NCBI RefSeq assembly: GCF_006539985.1
Contig: NZ_BJOB01000024.1
Location: forward strand, 1-36,780
DNA length: 36,780 nt
DNA from: Kurthia gibsonii
Lineage (GTDB): Bacteria > Bacillota > Bacilli > Bacillales_A > Planococcaceae
Reading direction: 5' to 3'
The notes beneath the pieces are model-generated. The model saw nothing but the letters and a program-made list of their open reading frames with translations, did not search any database and had not been told where the DNA came from. A program made the position numbers and the translations under genes. Positions 23,391-31,237 of this stretch are shown piece after piece. Positions within the stretch are counted from its first letter, which is position 1. Each line of letters starts with the position of its first letter.

Positions 23391-23425
23391 ATTTAATTTT
23401 ATCTAAAAAAAATAAAAAATTAAAT
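23391..23425 (-). repeat. AT-rich hairpin before the carbonic anhydrase RBS
   Basis: ATTTAATTTT (23391-23400) and AAAATTAAAT (23416-23425) pair perfectly across 15 bases. It has no T-run before the RBS. It may mark the mreBH 3' end or affect translation start of the next gene. Confidence 0.4.
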
Positions 23426-23455
23426 GTTTATGGTAAAAATGCATAAAAAGAACGA

Positions 23456-24448
23456 TTATTTAAGGTAATGTAGTGTTTCTGTTGAGAGACCTGTACCAAT
23501 CGCAACCGCTTCAAGAGGAGATTGTGCTCTGTAAACTGGAATAAATAGTTCATTTGCTAACCATTCATCTAATCCTTGTAGTAAAGATGTCCCGCCAGCA
23601 AGAACGATACCACGCTCCACAATATCACCAGCAAGTTCTGGTGGACAAGATTCTAGAGTACGACGAATCAGTTCTAAAATCGCTTGGAATGTTTCAGATA
23701 AGCAATCTTGTAGCTGCATCGAATCAATTGTAATACTACGTGGTAATCCTGTGACTAAGTCACGTCCTGTTACGGTCATTTGCGCTACTGCATGTTCAAT
23801 TGGTGCATGACCAATCTCAATTTTGATTTCTTCAGCAGTTTTAGCACCAATTAATAAATTGAATTCTTTGCGTAGATAGTGAATGATATCATCATTAATT
23901 GAGTCGCCACCAATTTTGGCAGTTGCCGTTGTTACAATGCCACCTAATGAGATGATGCCAACTTCAGTTGTACCACCGCCTAAATCAACAATTGCGCTCG
24001 CTGTAGGTTCGTTTACAGGTAATTCTGCTCCAATAGCTGCAGCAACAGGTTCATCAATTAAAAATACCTCTTTAGCTCCACATTGGCGTGCAGCATCCTG
24101 AATAGCTAAACGCTCAATCGATGTTGCCCCAGAAGGTGCACAAATAACGATGTTCGGTTTTTTAAATCGTCCTTTGTCTTTAAAGACGCGATCCAAAATC
24201 GTTTTTAAAAGAGTAGTTGCCATATCAAAATCTGCAATGACACCATCTTTAAGTGGGTGACATACTGTAATATTCGGTGGTGTTTTTCCAATCATTGCTT
24301 TGGCTTCATGACCAATCGCAATTACTTGCTTTGTTGTTGTATTGACAGCCACGACAGATGGCTCATTCAAAATAATACCTTTATTTTTTACGTACACTAA
24401 TGTGTTCGCTGTACCTAAATCAATTCCAAGAGCTGAAGATGTAAACAT
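23456..24448 (-). CDS. mreBH: MreB-family actin homologue MreBH
   Basis: 330-residue bacterial actin that guides side-wall synthesis. The phosphate 1 loop is [12 protein letters not shown], then [15 protein letters not shown], phosphate 2 [15 protein letters not shown] and the adenosine motif [12 protein letters not shown]; all are intact. By eye it follows B. subtilis MreBH more than MreB or Mbl, and it lacks neighbouring mreC/mreD, which fits. In B. subtilis MreBH directs the hydrolase LytE and is SigI-controlled; I do not see a SigI site here. ATG 24448 (complement) follows GAGGAGG; a TTG one codon earlier is the in-frame alternative. Confidence 0.9.
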   Translation of the reverse strand: MFTSSALGIDLGTANTLVYVKNKGIILNEPSVVAVNTTTKQVIAIGHEAKAMIGKTPPNITVCHPLKDGVIADFDMATTLLKTILDRVFKDKGRFKKPNIVICAPSGATSIERLAIQDAARQCGAKEVFLIDEPVAAAIGAELPVNEPTASAIVDLGGGTTEVGIISLGGIVTTATAKIGGDSINDDIIHYLRKEFNLLIGAKTAEEIKIEIGHAPIEHAVAQMTVTGRDLVTGLPRSITIDSMQLQDCLSETFQAILELIRRTLESCPPELAGDIVERGIVLAGGTSLLQGLDEWLANELFIPVYRAQSPLEAVAIGTGLSTETLHYLK

Positions 24449-24476
24449 CAAACAACGCCTCCTCTAGCTTTGTATA

Positions 24477-24504
24477 AATATCTAATATGATAAAAAAATA
24501 ACAA
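24477..24504 (-). promoter_or_regulatory. Possible SigA promoter of mreBH
   Basis: On the minus strand TTGTTA (24499-24504), 16 bases and GATATT (24477-24482). Each hexamer matches 4 of 6 bases. Confidence 0.35.
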
Positions 24505-24730
24505 ATCAGTCGTTTTAATAGTATAAATGAAGAAAAAAGGGAATGATAGTTTAAATATGAAGGATAAAAAAGGGAATAAAAATAGAGTTGTTGATATATC
24601 AATATGTAACGGCTTTTATTAGGATAAAAGTCTACTATTTAATTTTTTTAAATGCGCTAAATGTGTTAGAAGAAGAAAAAAAATTTATCCTACATTTTAA
24701 TAAAAAATCGCTTTTTTATGATGTCATATA
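24505..24730. other. AT-rich gene-free stretch upstream of mreBH
   Basis: Together with the flanking promoter and terminator this makes a gap of about 335 bases without a gene. I see a perfect 12-base palindrome TTGATATATCAA near 24592-24603 and runs of A/T, but no ORF, RNA gene or recognisable riboswitch. Confidence 0.5.
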
Positions 24731-24761
24731 AAACAACGCCTCGTCTTAAAGACGAAACGTT
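24731..24761 (-). terminator. Terminator after M29 aminopeptidase copy 2
   Basis: Read on the minus strand, AACGTTTCGTC pairs with GACGAGGCGTT (with G-U pairs), loop TTTAA, followed by GTTTT. Confidence 0.8.
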
Positions 24762-24784
24762 CTTTTAAATGTTTCCACTAGAGA

Positions 24785-26017
24785 TTAAAATGCCCAATTC
24801 CCGTTACGGAATACAGGAATACGTTCACCATCTTTTGTAATACCATCAATCTGCATATCACCAGAGCCAATCATAAAGTCGACGTGTGTCATACTGCGAT
24901 TTAATCCTGCTTTTGCAAGTTCTTCTTGTGACATTTCTGTTCCATTTTCTACACAAAAAGCATAGGCACTACCAATCGCTAAATGGTTTGAAGCATTCTC
25001 ATCGAATAGTGTGTTGTAGTAAAGGAGACCAGAGTTTGAAATAGGTGAATCATGTGGTACAAGTGCTACTTCACCTAAGAAGTGAGATCCTTCATCTGTT
25101 GCAACTAAATCCTTTAATACTTGTTCACCTTGTTCAGCGGATACATCTACAATGCGGCCTTTTTCAAACGTGATTTTAAAGTTGTCGATGATTGTTCCAC
25201 CGTAGCTTAATGGTTTTGTACTGCTTACATAACCATCTACACCATCCTTAAAAGGTGCTGTGAAAACTTCTTCAGTTGGGATATTCGCCATAAAATCAAA
25301 CCCAGCTTCATTCTTACTACCACCACCACTCCAAATATGGTGTTCAGGTAATTCGATTGTTAAGTCAGTACCAGGTGCTGTGTAATGTAATTTGAGGAAG
25401 TGATAACGATTCAATTCATCTACTTTTGTACTAAGCTGCTCATCATGTACTTTCCAAGCTTTAATAGGTTGTTCTAAGTCAGCGCGTGTCGCTTTAAAAA
25501 TAGCTTCCCATAGAGCAGGAACTTGTTCTTCAGTTGGTAAGTCGGCAAACATCATAGCAGCCCAGTCTTTTGAAGGGGCTGCAGCGACAGTCCAGCTAAT
25601 TTTGTTTGCTTGTGAAGCTTGACGATATTTTTCTAAACCTTGACCTGCAGCTTTTTGGAATGCTGCAATTTTTTCTGGCATAATCCCTTTTAATAAGTCA
25701 GGGCTAGATGATTTTACTTTAATAAAAGCAGCCCCATGTTCAGCTAGCCATTCTTTTTCAACTGTTTGCCAAATAGGAAAGTGGTTGAATTCTTCAAGTG
25801 GTGCATGTTCAAAATGTAAACGACTAATAACATCATCATCATAATGTACAAATACTTGTTTTGCTCCAGCTTCATATGCCTTTTTAGCTAATGCTTTTGC
25901 AAGTTCTGAATTCTCAACTGTCACGTCAATAAATAAATATTGATCTGGTTGAAGATTTGATCCTACACGAATTAAAAGTTCTGCATAATTTTCTAATTTT
26001 TCTTGAAAACGTAACAT
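24785..26017 (-). CDS. M29-family aminopeptidase (AmpS-like), copy 2
   Basis: 410-residue paralogue of the enzyme at 13792-15021. It keeps HYTAPGTDLTIELP, GEVALVPHDSPIS, DENASNHLAIG and the canonical THVDFMIGSGDM (His378, Asp380), where copy 1 has THEDFM. Both would be cytosolic, divalent-metal aminopeptidases of broad specificity. The two genes lie far apart on opposite strands with distinct surroundings, so this is an old duplication, not a recent tandem one. ATG 26017 (complement) follows AAAGGATGGG. It is monocistronic. Confidence 0.93.
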   Translation of the reverse strand: MLRFQEKLENYAELLIRVGSNLQPDQYLFIDVTVENSELAKALAKKAYEAGAKQVFVHYDDDVISRLHFEHAPLEEFNHFPIWQTVEKEWLAEHGAAFIKVKSSSPDLLKGIMPEKIAAFQKAAGQGLEKYRQASQANKISWTVAAAPSKDWAAMMFADLPTEEQVPALWEAIFKATRADLEQPIKAWKVHDEQLSTKVDELNRYHFLKLHYTAPGTDLTIELPEHHIWSGGGSKNEAGFDFMANIPTEEVFTAPFKDGVDGYVSSTKPLSYGGTIIDNFKITFEKGRIVDVSAEQGEQVLKDLVATDEGSHFLGEVALVPHDSPISNSGLLYYNTLFDENASNHLAIGSAYAFCVENGTEMSQEELAKAGLNRSMTHVDFMIGSGDMQIDGITKDGERIPVFRNGNWAF

Positions 26018-26046
26018 TAAAACCCATCCTTTGTTAATATAGAATT

Positions 26047-26062
26047 AATAGAAACTTCTATT
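26047..26062. promoter_or_regulatory. Perfect 7-2-7 inverted repeat before aminopeptidase copy 2
   Basis: AATAGAA-AC-TTCTATT lies about 30 bases upstream of the gene on the minus strand, within the plausible promoter region (a TTGAAA is near 26070). Possible operator. Confidence 0.35.
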
Positions 26063-26219
26063 CTATTTTCAACTATTTCGGTTAACGAATCAAGTTAAAC
26101 ATATAAAATCAAAAGAATAATAACAACTGGTACTAAACACTCTATTATATGTAATTTGGCAGTGAACGTTTGTACATAGAAATTTTCATGAAATATCCAA
26201 TGAATGTAGTAGATGTTTA

Positions 26220-26246
26220 TTAAGATTTAAGAATTTACACCGAAAT
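26220..26246 (+). promoter_or_regulatory. Possible SigD promoter of motA-motB
   Basis: TTAA (26220-26223), 15 bases, ACCGAAAT (26239-26246), compared with the flagellar SigD consensus TAAA, 15 bases, GCCGATAT: 3 of 4 and 6 of 8 matches. motAB is SigD-dependent in B. subtilis. The start codon is 34 bases downstream. Confidence 0.4.
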
Positions 26247-26279
26247 ATAAAGAAGAATGACGACTTTGGAGGTTCTGAA

Positions 26280-27083
26280 ATGGATATATCATCAGTTATA
26301 GGGATTATACTTGGACTTGTCTCTCTTATTGTAGGGATGTTCTTTAAAGGTGTAACACCGGATGCCTTACTTAATCCAGCGGCGCTTTTTATTATCATTT
26401 TAGGAACGATTGCTACTGTTGTAATTGCCTTCCCAATGAGTGAGCTAAAGCGCATACCAAAATTATTTGGTGTTTTATTTAAGGATAAAAAATTAGTAAG
26501 TGATTTAGAAATTATTCAATTATTCTCAAGTTGGGCAGATTTAGCTCGTCGAGAAGGTTTGCTTGCCTTAGAGAGTAAAGTGGATGAAGTAGACGATTCA
26601 TTCCTTAAAAATGGTTTAACATTAGCAATTGATGGTCAAAATGCAGATTACATACGCGATGTGTTAACAGAAGAAGTAGAATCAATGGAAGAACGTCATA
26701 GTGCGGGGGCGCAAATTTTTACACAAGCGGGTACTTACGCGCCCACATTAGGTGTATTAGGAGCTGTAATTGGTCTGATTGCAGCGTTAAAAGAATTAGA
26801 TGATGTTGAAAAGTTAGGTTTAGCGATTTCAGCAGCCTTCGTTGCAACATTACTCGGTATTTTTACAGGTTACGTATTATGGCATCCATTCGCAAATAAA
26901 TTAAAGCGAAAGTCAGCTGTTGAAGTAAAACAGAAGATGATGATTATAGAAGGTATCCTTTCAGTATTAGAAGGGGAGGCTCCTCGCGTAATCGAACAAA
27001 AATTGGCATCATACTTACCGAAAAGTGAACGTGCTAAAATAATTGGCGAAAGCGGGGCGGATGGCCTTGGCAAAGAAAGCTAA
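26280..27083 (+). CDS. motA: Flagellar motor stator protein MotA
   Basis: 267-residue stator subunit with four membrane helices that, with MotB, conducts protons to drive flagellar rotation. It follows B. subtilis MotA along its length: the N-terminal SVIGIILGLVSLIVGMFFKG, LARREGLLALE, FTQAGTYAPTLGVLGAVIGL (TM3) and FVATLLGIFTGYVLWHPFANKLKRKS (TM4). The length equals the family norm. The sodium-type MotP is the alternative, but the C-terminal half looks MotA-like. ATG 26280 follows GGAGG. MotB begins 23 bases before the MotA stop. Confidence 0.93.
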   Translation: MDISSVIGIILGLVSLIVGMFFKGVTPDALLNPAALFIIILGTIATVVIAFPMSELKRIPKLFGVLFKDKKLVSDLEIIQLFSSWADLARREGLLALESKVDEVDDSFLKNGLTLAIDGQNADYIRDVLTEEVESMEERHSAGAQIFTQAGTYAPTLGVLGAVIGLIAALKELDDVEKLGLAISAAFVATLLGIFTGYVLWHPFANKLKRKSAVEVKQKMMIIEGILSVLEGEAPRVIEQKLASYLPKSERAKIIGESGADGLGKES

Positions 27084-27831
27084 AAAACATAAAAAACATG
27101 AGGAACATATTCCAGAGTCTTGGCTAATTCCATATGCAGATATTTTAACGCTATTACTAGCACTCTTTATTGTATTGTTTGCATCTTCATCTGTTGATGT
27201 GAAGAAGTTATCACAATTATCCGCTGTATTTAGTACAGTATTTGATGGTGGTTCAGGCGTTATGGATAATCCATCACCAGTCGAAACAGATATACCGAGT
27301 AGCGAAACATTAAGTGCGTATCAAGAAGATCAACGTCAGTTAAAAGAAATTGAGACAGATGTAGAACAATATATCGCAAGTAAAGAATTAGAAGGGAAAT
27401 TCGATACAAAGATGACAGAAGATGGTCTACTCATTACGATTAAAGCAAGTGTTCTATTTGACCCTGGTCAGGCCGTCATCTCATCTAAATATGAATATAT
27501 TGCAAAAGATTTGGCGAAAGTACTTAATTTAAAACCAAAACGTTCGGTTGTCGTGTCGGGTTATACAGATACAGTACCAACTACGGGTAGTCAGTTTTCT
27601 TCAAACTGGGAGTTGAGTGCAATTCGTGCAGTAAACTTTTTAACCTTACTTATAAATTCGAATAAAGAACTAGATCCTGCTTATTTCAGCGCCAAAGGAT
27701 ATGGTGAGAACAATCCTGTCGCATCGAATGATACAGCAGAGGGAAAAGCTAAAAACCGTCGTGTAGAGGTTCTTGTGCAGCCTTTAGTAAAAGAAGATGG
27801 TTCATCATATGAACAAACAAATAGTAAATAG
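27061..27831 (+). CDS. motB: Flagellar motor stator protein MotB
   Basis: 256 residues. A basic N-terminus is followed by one membrane helix with the proton-accepting Asp in SWLIPYADILTLLLALFIVLF, and by a C-terminal OmpA/MotB peptidoglycan-binding domain (about 115-245) with SGYTDTVPTTGSQF.SNWELSAIRAVNF and AEGKAKNRRVEV. ATG 27061 lies within motA, overlapping it by 23 bases; only a weak GCGGGGCGG lies upstream, so translation is probably coupled. An in-frame TTG at 27043 is the alternative. A terminator follows directly. Confidence 0.94.
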   Translation: MALAKKAKKHKKHEEHIPESWLIPYADILTLLLALFIVLFASSSVDVKKLSQLSAVFSTVFDGGSGVMDNPSPVETDIPSSETLSAYQEDQRQLKEIETDVEQYIASKELEGKFDTKMTEDGLLITIKASVLFDPGQAVISSKYEYIAKDLAKVLNLKPKRSVVVSGYTDTVPTTGSQFSSNWELSAIRAVNFLTLLINSNKELDPAYFSAKGYGENNPVASNDTAEGKAKNRRVEVLVQPLVKEDGSSYEQTNSK

Positions 27832-27866
27832 AAAAAGAGGGTGGAGTAAAATCCAGCCTCTTTTTA
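27832..27866 (+). terminator. Terminator after motB
   Basis: AAAAAGAGG (27832-27840) and CCTCTTTTT (27857-27865) with inner GGA/TCC and one mismatch. Confidence 0.85.
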
Positions 27867-27885
27867 TTGTTTAGATATAGTACAT

Positions 27886-27926
27886 AAAAAAGAAGTACAA
27901 TGGGAAAATCCCAAAGCACTTCTTTT
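27886..27926 (-). terminator. Terminator of the DUF1128 gene
   Basis: AAAAGAAGT and ACTTCTTTT (27918-27926) form the outer stem and TGGGA/TCCCA (27901-27905, 27909-27913) the inner. It has a T-run on the minus side. Confidence 0.8.
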
Positions 27927-27928
27927 AC

Positions 27929-28150
27929 TTATTTACGCAGTGAACCAAGTTCTGCTACGATTGCTTGCATTTCACTTGGACTAAAAGCATCGCGCTTATG
28001 TACTAATTCATATAAGTACACAAGATCTTCGTAACTCTCCGTGTCGAAGTTTTCAGGTTTCATGGCATCTGCATTGACCATGCGTAATTTTTCTTTAATC
28101 GCTTCAATCATGAAGTGAATATTTTCTGTAGATGGCGTTGTTAAATCCAA
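27929..28150 (-). CDS. yfkK: DUF1128 family protein (YfkK-like)
   Basis: 73-residue soluble, helical protein nearly collinear with B. subtilis Yfk[28 protein letters not shown], then [14 protein letters not shown] and [18 protein letters not shown] at the C-terminus. The family's function is unknown. No ATG fits the N-terminus; TTG 28150 (complement) has TAGGGG seven bases upstream and gives the expected length. It has its own promoter (28186-28214) overlapped by a palindrome. Confidence 0.87.
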   Translation of the reverse strand: MDLTTPSTENIHFMIEAIKEKLRMVNADAMKPENFDTESYEDLVYLYELVHKRDAFSPSEMQAIVAELGSLRK

Positions 28151-28185
28151 AAGGAACCCCTACCTTTCAAAGTTGGTTACCTTTT

Positions 28186-28222
28186 ATAATTCCATTCATA
28201 CAGCCAATTGTCAATGACAATT
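28186..28222 (-). promoter_or_regulatory. Promoter of the DUF1128 gene with palindrome over the -35
   Basis: On the minus strand TTGACA (28209-28214), 17 bases, AATTAT (28186-28191). A perfect 8-1-8 palindrome AATTGTCA-A-TGACAATT (28206-28222) covers the -35. It is a candidate operator; without a T-run it is not a good terminator for the upstream symporter gene. Confidence 0.5.
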
Positions 28223-28226
28223 TGAT

Positions 28227-29603
28227 TTAAGATTTACTAGCACGTAATGCTAATTTTTCTTCTTTTAATGTTTTTTGAATAATACGTGTTTCAGCTACAA
28301 TAACACCTGATAAACCGACAAGACCGATTAAGTTAGGAATCGCCATTAAGCCGTTCGCTACATCCGAGAATGTCCATACAAGATCAAGAGATGATGTTGC
28401 ACCTACATAAACAAATAATACGAAGATGATACGATAGATTGTCCCAGCGATTGGTGTCTTTACAAGATATTGTAGACACTTTTCACCATAGTAAGCCCAA
28501 CCCATAATTGTTGAAGAAGCAAAGAATACAAGACCGATTGCTACAACATATGGACCCCATGCGCCTAGGAATGTATCAAATGCAGCAGTTGTTAATTCGT
28601 TCGCTGCCATATCTTTATTTGTATAAACACCTGACATAACGATTGTTAAACCTGTAATTGAACAGATTAAGATGGTATCTAAGAATACTTGTGTCATCGA
28701 GATTAAAGCTTGACGACCTGGTAAGTCTGTTTTTGCAGCAGCAGCAGCGATTGGTGCAGAACCAAGACCAGCTTCGTTTGAGAAAATCCCACGTGCAACC
28801 CCGTAACGAATCGCAGCACCGACAGCACCACCACCAGCAGCAGAGAATGAAAATGCATCTTTAAAAATAATACCAAAAGCAGCAGGTACATCTGTAATGT
28901 TCGTAAAGATTACAATTAAACCAGCAAGTAAATAGAAGATTGCCATAACCGGTACAAATACAGCTGTTACGCTACCGATTGATGAAATACCACCTAAAAT
29001 AACTAACCCTACAACAACGGTTAATACAATACCTGTAATCCAAGGCGCAACATTGAACGTGTTACTTACAACACCAGCAACTGAGTTCGATTGTGTACCA
29101 TTACCGATACCAAATGATGCGATAACACCGAAGAAAGCGAATAGAACTGCTAACCATTTTTGCTTTAGACCACGCTCTAAGTAGTACATCGGTCCACCAG
29201 CCATTTGTCCTTTTTCATCTTTCACGCGATATTTTACGGCTAATAGTGCTTCACCGTATTTTGTTGCCATACCTAATATTGCAGCTACCCACATCCAGAA
29301 AATTGCTCCTGGTCCCCCTAGAATAACAGCAGTGGCTACCCCGACAATATTACCTGTTCCCACTGTCGCAGCTAAAGCTGTCGTCAATGCTTGGAATTGT
29401 GAAATATCCCCTTCAGCCGATTTGGCATGGTTTTTTGAAAATACTAATTTTAAAGCAGTTGGTAACAAACGAATTTGTAAAAAACCAATACGAATTGTTA
29501 AGTAAATCCCTGTCCCTAAAATTAAGACGATTAGCGGTATCCCCCATAACACGCCTGAAACCTCGCCTAAAAATGCATTTAACTTATCTCCCAAAGCCCC
29601 CAT
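28227..29603 (-). CDS. Sodium:alanine/glycine symporter (AGCS family, AlsT-like)
   Basis: 458-residue transporter with about 11 membrane helices of the alanine or glycine:cation symporter family. Diagnostic stretches are FQALTTALAATVGTGNIVGVA, GPGAIFWMWVAAILGMATKYGE, AGGPMYYLERGL, RYGVARGIFSNEAGLGSAPIAAA and GWAYYGEKC. It imports D/L-alanine or glycine with Na+. ATG 29603 (complement) has GGGGGT upstream. The promoter shares its -35 region with the divergent YtxH-like gene. Confidence 0.93.
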   Translation of the reverse strand: MGALGDKLNAFLGEVSGVLWGIPLIVLILGTGIYLTIRIGFLQIRLLPTALKLVFSKNHAKSAEGDISQFQALTTALAATVGTGNIVGVATAVILGGPGAIFWMWVAAILGMATKYGEALLAVKYRVKDEKGQMAGGPMYYLERGLKQKWLAVLFAFFGVIASFGIGNGTQSNSVAGVVSNTFNVAPWITGIVLTVVVGLVILGGISSIGSVTAVFVPVMAIFYLLAGLIVIFTNITDVPAAFGIIFKDAFSFSAAGGGAVGAAIRYGVARGIFSNEAGLGSAPIAAAAAKTDLPGRQALISMTQVFLDTILICSITGLTIVMSGVYTNKDMAANELTTAAFDTFLGAWGPYVVAIGLVFFASSTIMGWAYYGEKCLQYLVKTPIAGTIYRIIFVLFVYVGATSSLDLVWTFSDVANGLMAIPNLIGLVGLSGVIVAETRIIQKTLKEEKLALRASKS

Positions 29604-29662
29604 TGAATTACCCCCTAAAAATGTAATTTTTCTTTAAAATGGAAAAATTAAAGCATACAACT

Positions 29663-29691
29663 ATTTTCATAAAATTCTGTTAAATTGTCAA
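29663..29691 (-). promoter_or_regulatory. SigA promoter of the symporter gene
   Basis: Minus strand TTGACA (29686-29691), 17 bases, GAAAAT (29663-29668). The -35 overlaps that of the divergent promoter on the plus strand. Confidence 0.55.
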
Positions 29692-29712
29692 TACCTAAAA
29701 TGAATTTATATT
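29685..29712 (+). promoter_or_regulatory. SigA promoter of the YtxH-like/YihY operon
   Basis: TTGTCA (29685-29690), 16 bases, TATATT (29707-29712), both 5 of 6. Another TATAAT lies at 29730-29735, followed by a perfect 12-base palindrome TATGCTAGCATA (29737-29748) that could be an operator. Confidence 0.5.
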
Positions 29713-29751
29713 ATAACTATTTGTTATGATATAATGTATGCTAGCATAACG

Positions 29752-29776
29752 GTTTACTCACGAAGGAGAAGGGTAC
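29752..29776 (+). promoter_or_regulatory. SigB-type promoter of the YtxH-like gene
   Basis: GTTTAC (29752-29757), 13 bases, GGGTAC (29771-29776): 5 of 6 in each SigB hexamer, with the same spacing as the site at 768-792. YtxH-type proteins are SigB-dependent general stress proteins in B. subtilis. Confidence 0.55.
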
Positions 29777-29821
29777 TATAATTGGGATTAGGAAATACAT
29801 AAAAAACCGGAGGAGATAACT

Positions 29822-30172
29822 ATGGGAAAAAAATTAGTGTATGGTATTTTAGCAGGAGCAGCAATTGGAGCAGCAGTAAGCTTAATGAATCGCGAAACAC
29901 GAGAAAAAGCAGTACAAAAAGTAACGAACTTAAAAACAGATACACAATATTACTATTACAATCGTGATGAGCTAAAACAAAAAGCAACAGAGAAATTTAG
30001 CAAATTACAAGGCATTGTAGAAATGGTGATGGAGAATAAAGATTATTATTTGGAAAAAATTGCTGAATTTAGAGAAACACCTAAATTAACTGAGGAAGTA
30101 AAAATTGCGAAAGAGGTAACGAATCAAGGTGTAGACGATGTTAAAAAAGCTGAAGATGTCATTCACCTATAA
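29822..30172 (+). CDS. YtxH-like general stress protein
   Basis: 116 residues. The N-terminal GKKLVYGILAGAAIGAAVSLM is a Gly/Ala-rich hydrophobic segment typical of YtxH proteins, followed by NRETREK and an amphipathic, charged helical region probably forming coiled coils (about 40-116). It is likely membrane-associated, facing the cytosol. Molecular function is unknown. ATG 29822 follows CCGGAGGAG. It is in an operon with the YihY gene, which starts 23 bases after the stop, and lies behind both SigA-like and SigB-like promoters. Confidence 0.8.
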   Translation: MGKKLVYGILAGAAIGAAVSLMNRETREKAVQKVTNLKTDTQYYYYNRDELKQKATEKFSKLQGIVEMVMENKDYYLEKIAEFRETPKLTEEVKIAKEVTNQGVDDVKKAEDVIHL

Positions 30173-30195
30173 ACTTTAAGAAGGGGGAGGTTTAT

Positions 30196-31191
30196 ATGGC
30201 GAGGAAAGCAAAAGTTAAACATTCATCTGAAATGTTCGAGCGTTTAAAAATGATGCAAGTTAAAAAGAGACAACGCGACATTGAAGTAGATGAACTCGAT
30301 TATACAACGCGTAAAGGGTATATAAAAGGTCTAATAGAAGGTATAAAAAAAGCAGATGTATCAAGTTCAGGAGCACAACTGGCCTATTTCTTCCTTCTAT
30401 CATTATTTCCATTACTTATTTTTATTTTAACGCTTGTTCCATTTCTAAATTTGCGTCCAGAACAAGTTTTTATATTTTTAGAAACAGCGTTACCGTCTGA
30501 AACCTATAATCTGATCAGTTCCACATTGAGAGAAGTTTTGGATACGCGCAGTGGGAGTTTATTATCAATTGGTATTATTGCGACTTTATGGTCTGCATCC
30601 AATGGAGTAAATGCGCTTATCAAGAGTTTAAATCGCTCTTATGGAATTGAAGAAACAAGACCTTTTTTAATTGCTAGAGGAATGTCACTTATTTTAACCT
30701 TGATGTTTATTGTGTTAATTATTGTAGCTTTAGTCTTACCTGTATTTGGTCAAACTATTGGAAAAACTTTGTTTAATGAAATTGGATTAGGAGATAACTT
30801 TTTAATAATTTGGCAATACGTTCGAATTATTTTACCACCTATTTTAATAGCGAGTGTATTAATAATTGTTTATTGGGTGGCACCAAATATGCCGTTATAT
30901 TTAAAAAGTGTCTTTCCAGGAGTTATTTTTGCCACTGCTGCTTGGATTGCTGTGTCATACGGTTTTTCATTCTATATTAGTAATTTTGCCAACTATTCCA
31001 AAACATATGGTAGTATTGGGGGAATTATTATTTTAATGTTATGGCTTTATATTATTGGTATTGTATTAGTGATTGGTGGACAGCTAAACGTAGTGACACA
31101 AAGAAGAACTGAACAGAAGATGCGAAGAATGGATCAAGTATCTAAGCAAGAAGAAAAAGGTAAAATTTCAACAAAAGTATCTTCAATTTAA
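30196..31191 (+). CDS. YihY/BrkB-family membrane protein
   Basis: 331 residues. A basic, charged N-terminus (1-50) is followed by six membrane helices. Family marks are SSSGAQLAYFFLLSLFPLLIF (about 55-78), LWSASNGVNALIKSLNRSYG, APNMPLYLKSVFPG and YGSIGGIIILMLWLYI. Members were once annotated as ribonuclease BN, which is wrong for this membrane family; the real function is unsettled. The C-terminal 30 residues are charged. ATG 30196 follows AAGGGGGAGG. A bidirectional terminator separates it from pfeT. Confidence 0.9.
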   Translation: MARKAKVKHSSEMFERLKMMQVKKRQRDIEVDELDYTTRKGYIKGLIEGIKKADVSSSGAQLAYFFLLSLFPLLIFILTLVPFLNLRPEQVFIFLETALPSETYNLISSTLREVLDTRSGSLLSIGIIATLWSASNGVNALIKSLNRSYGIEETRPFLIARGMSLILTLMFIVLIIVALVLPVFGQTIGKTLFNEIGLGDNFLIIWQYVRIILPPILIASVLIIVYWVAPNMPLYLKSVFPGVIFATAAWIAVSYGFSFYISNFANYSKTYGSIGGIIILMLWLYIIGIVLVIGGQLNVVTQRRTEQKMRRMDQVSKQEEKGKISTKVSSI

Positions 31192-31194
31192 CGT

Positions 31195-31236
31195 AAAAAG
31201 AACAACCTCTAAAATAAAGAGGTTGTTCTTTTTTTT
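31195..31236. terminator. Bidirectional terminator between YihY gene and pfeT
   Basis: AAAAAGAACAACCTCT (31195-31210) and AGAGGTTGTTCTTTTT (from 31218) form a perfect stem with loop AAAATAA. Confidence 0.95.
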
Positions 31237-31237
31237 A

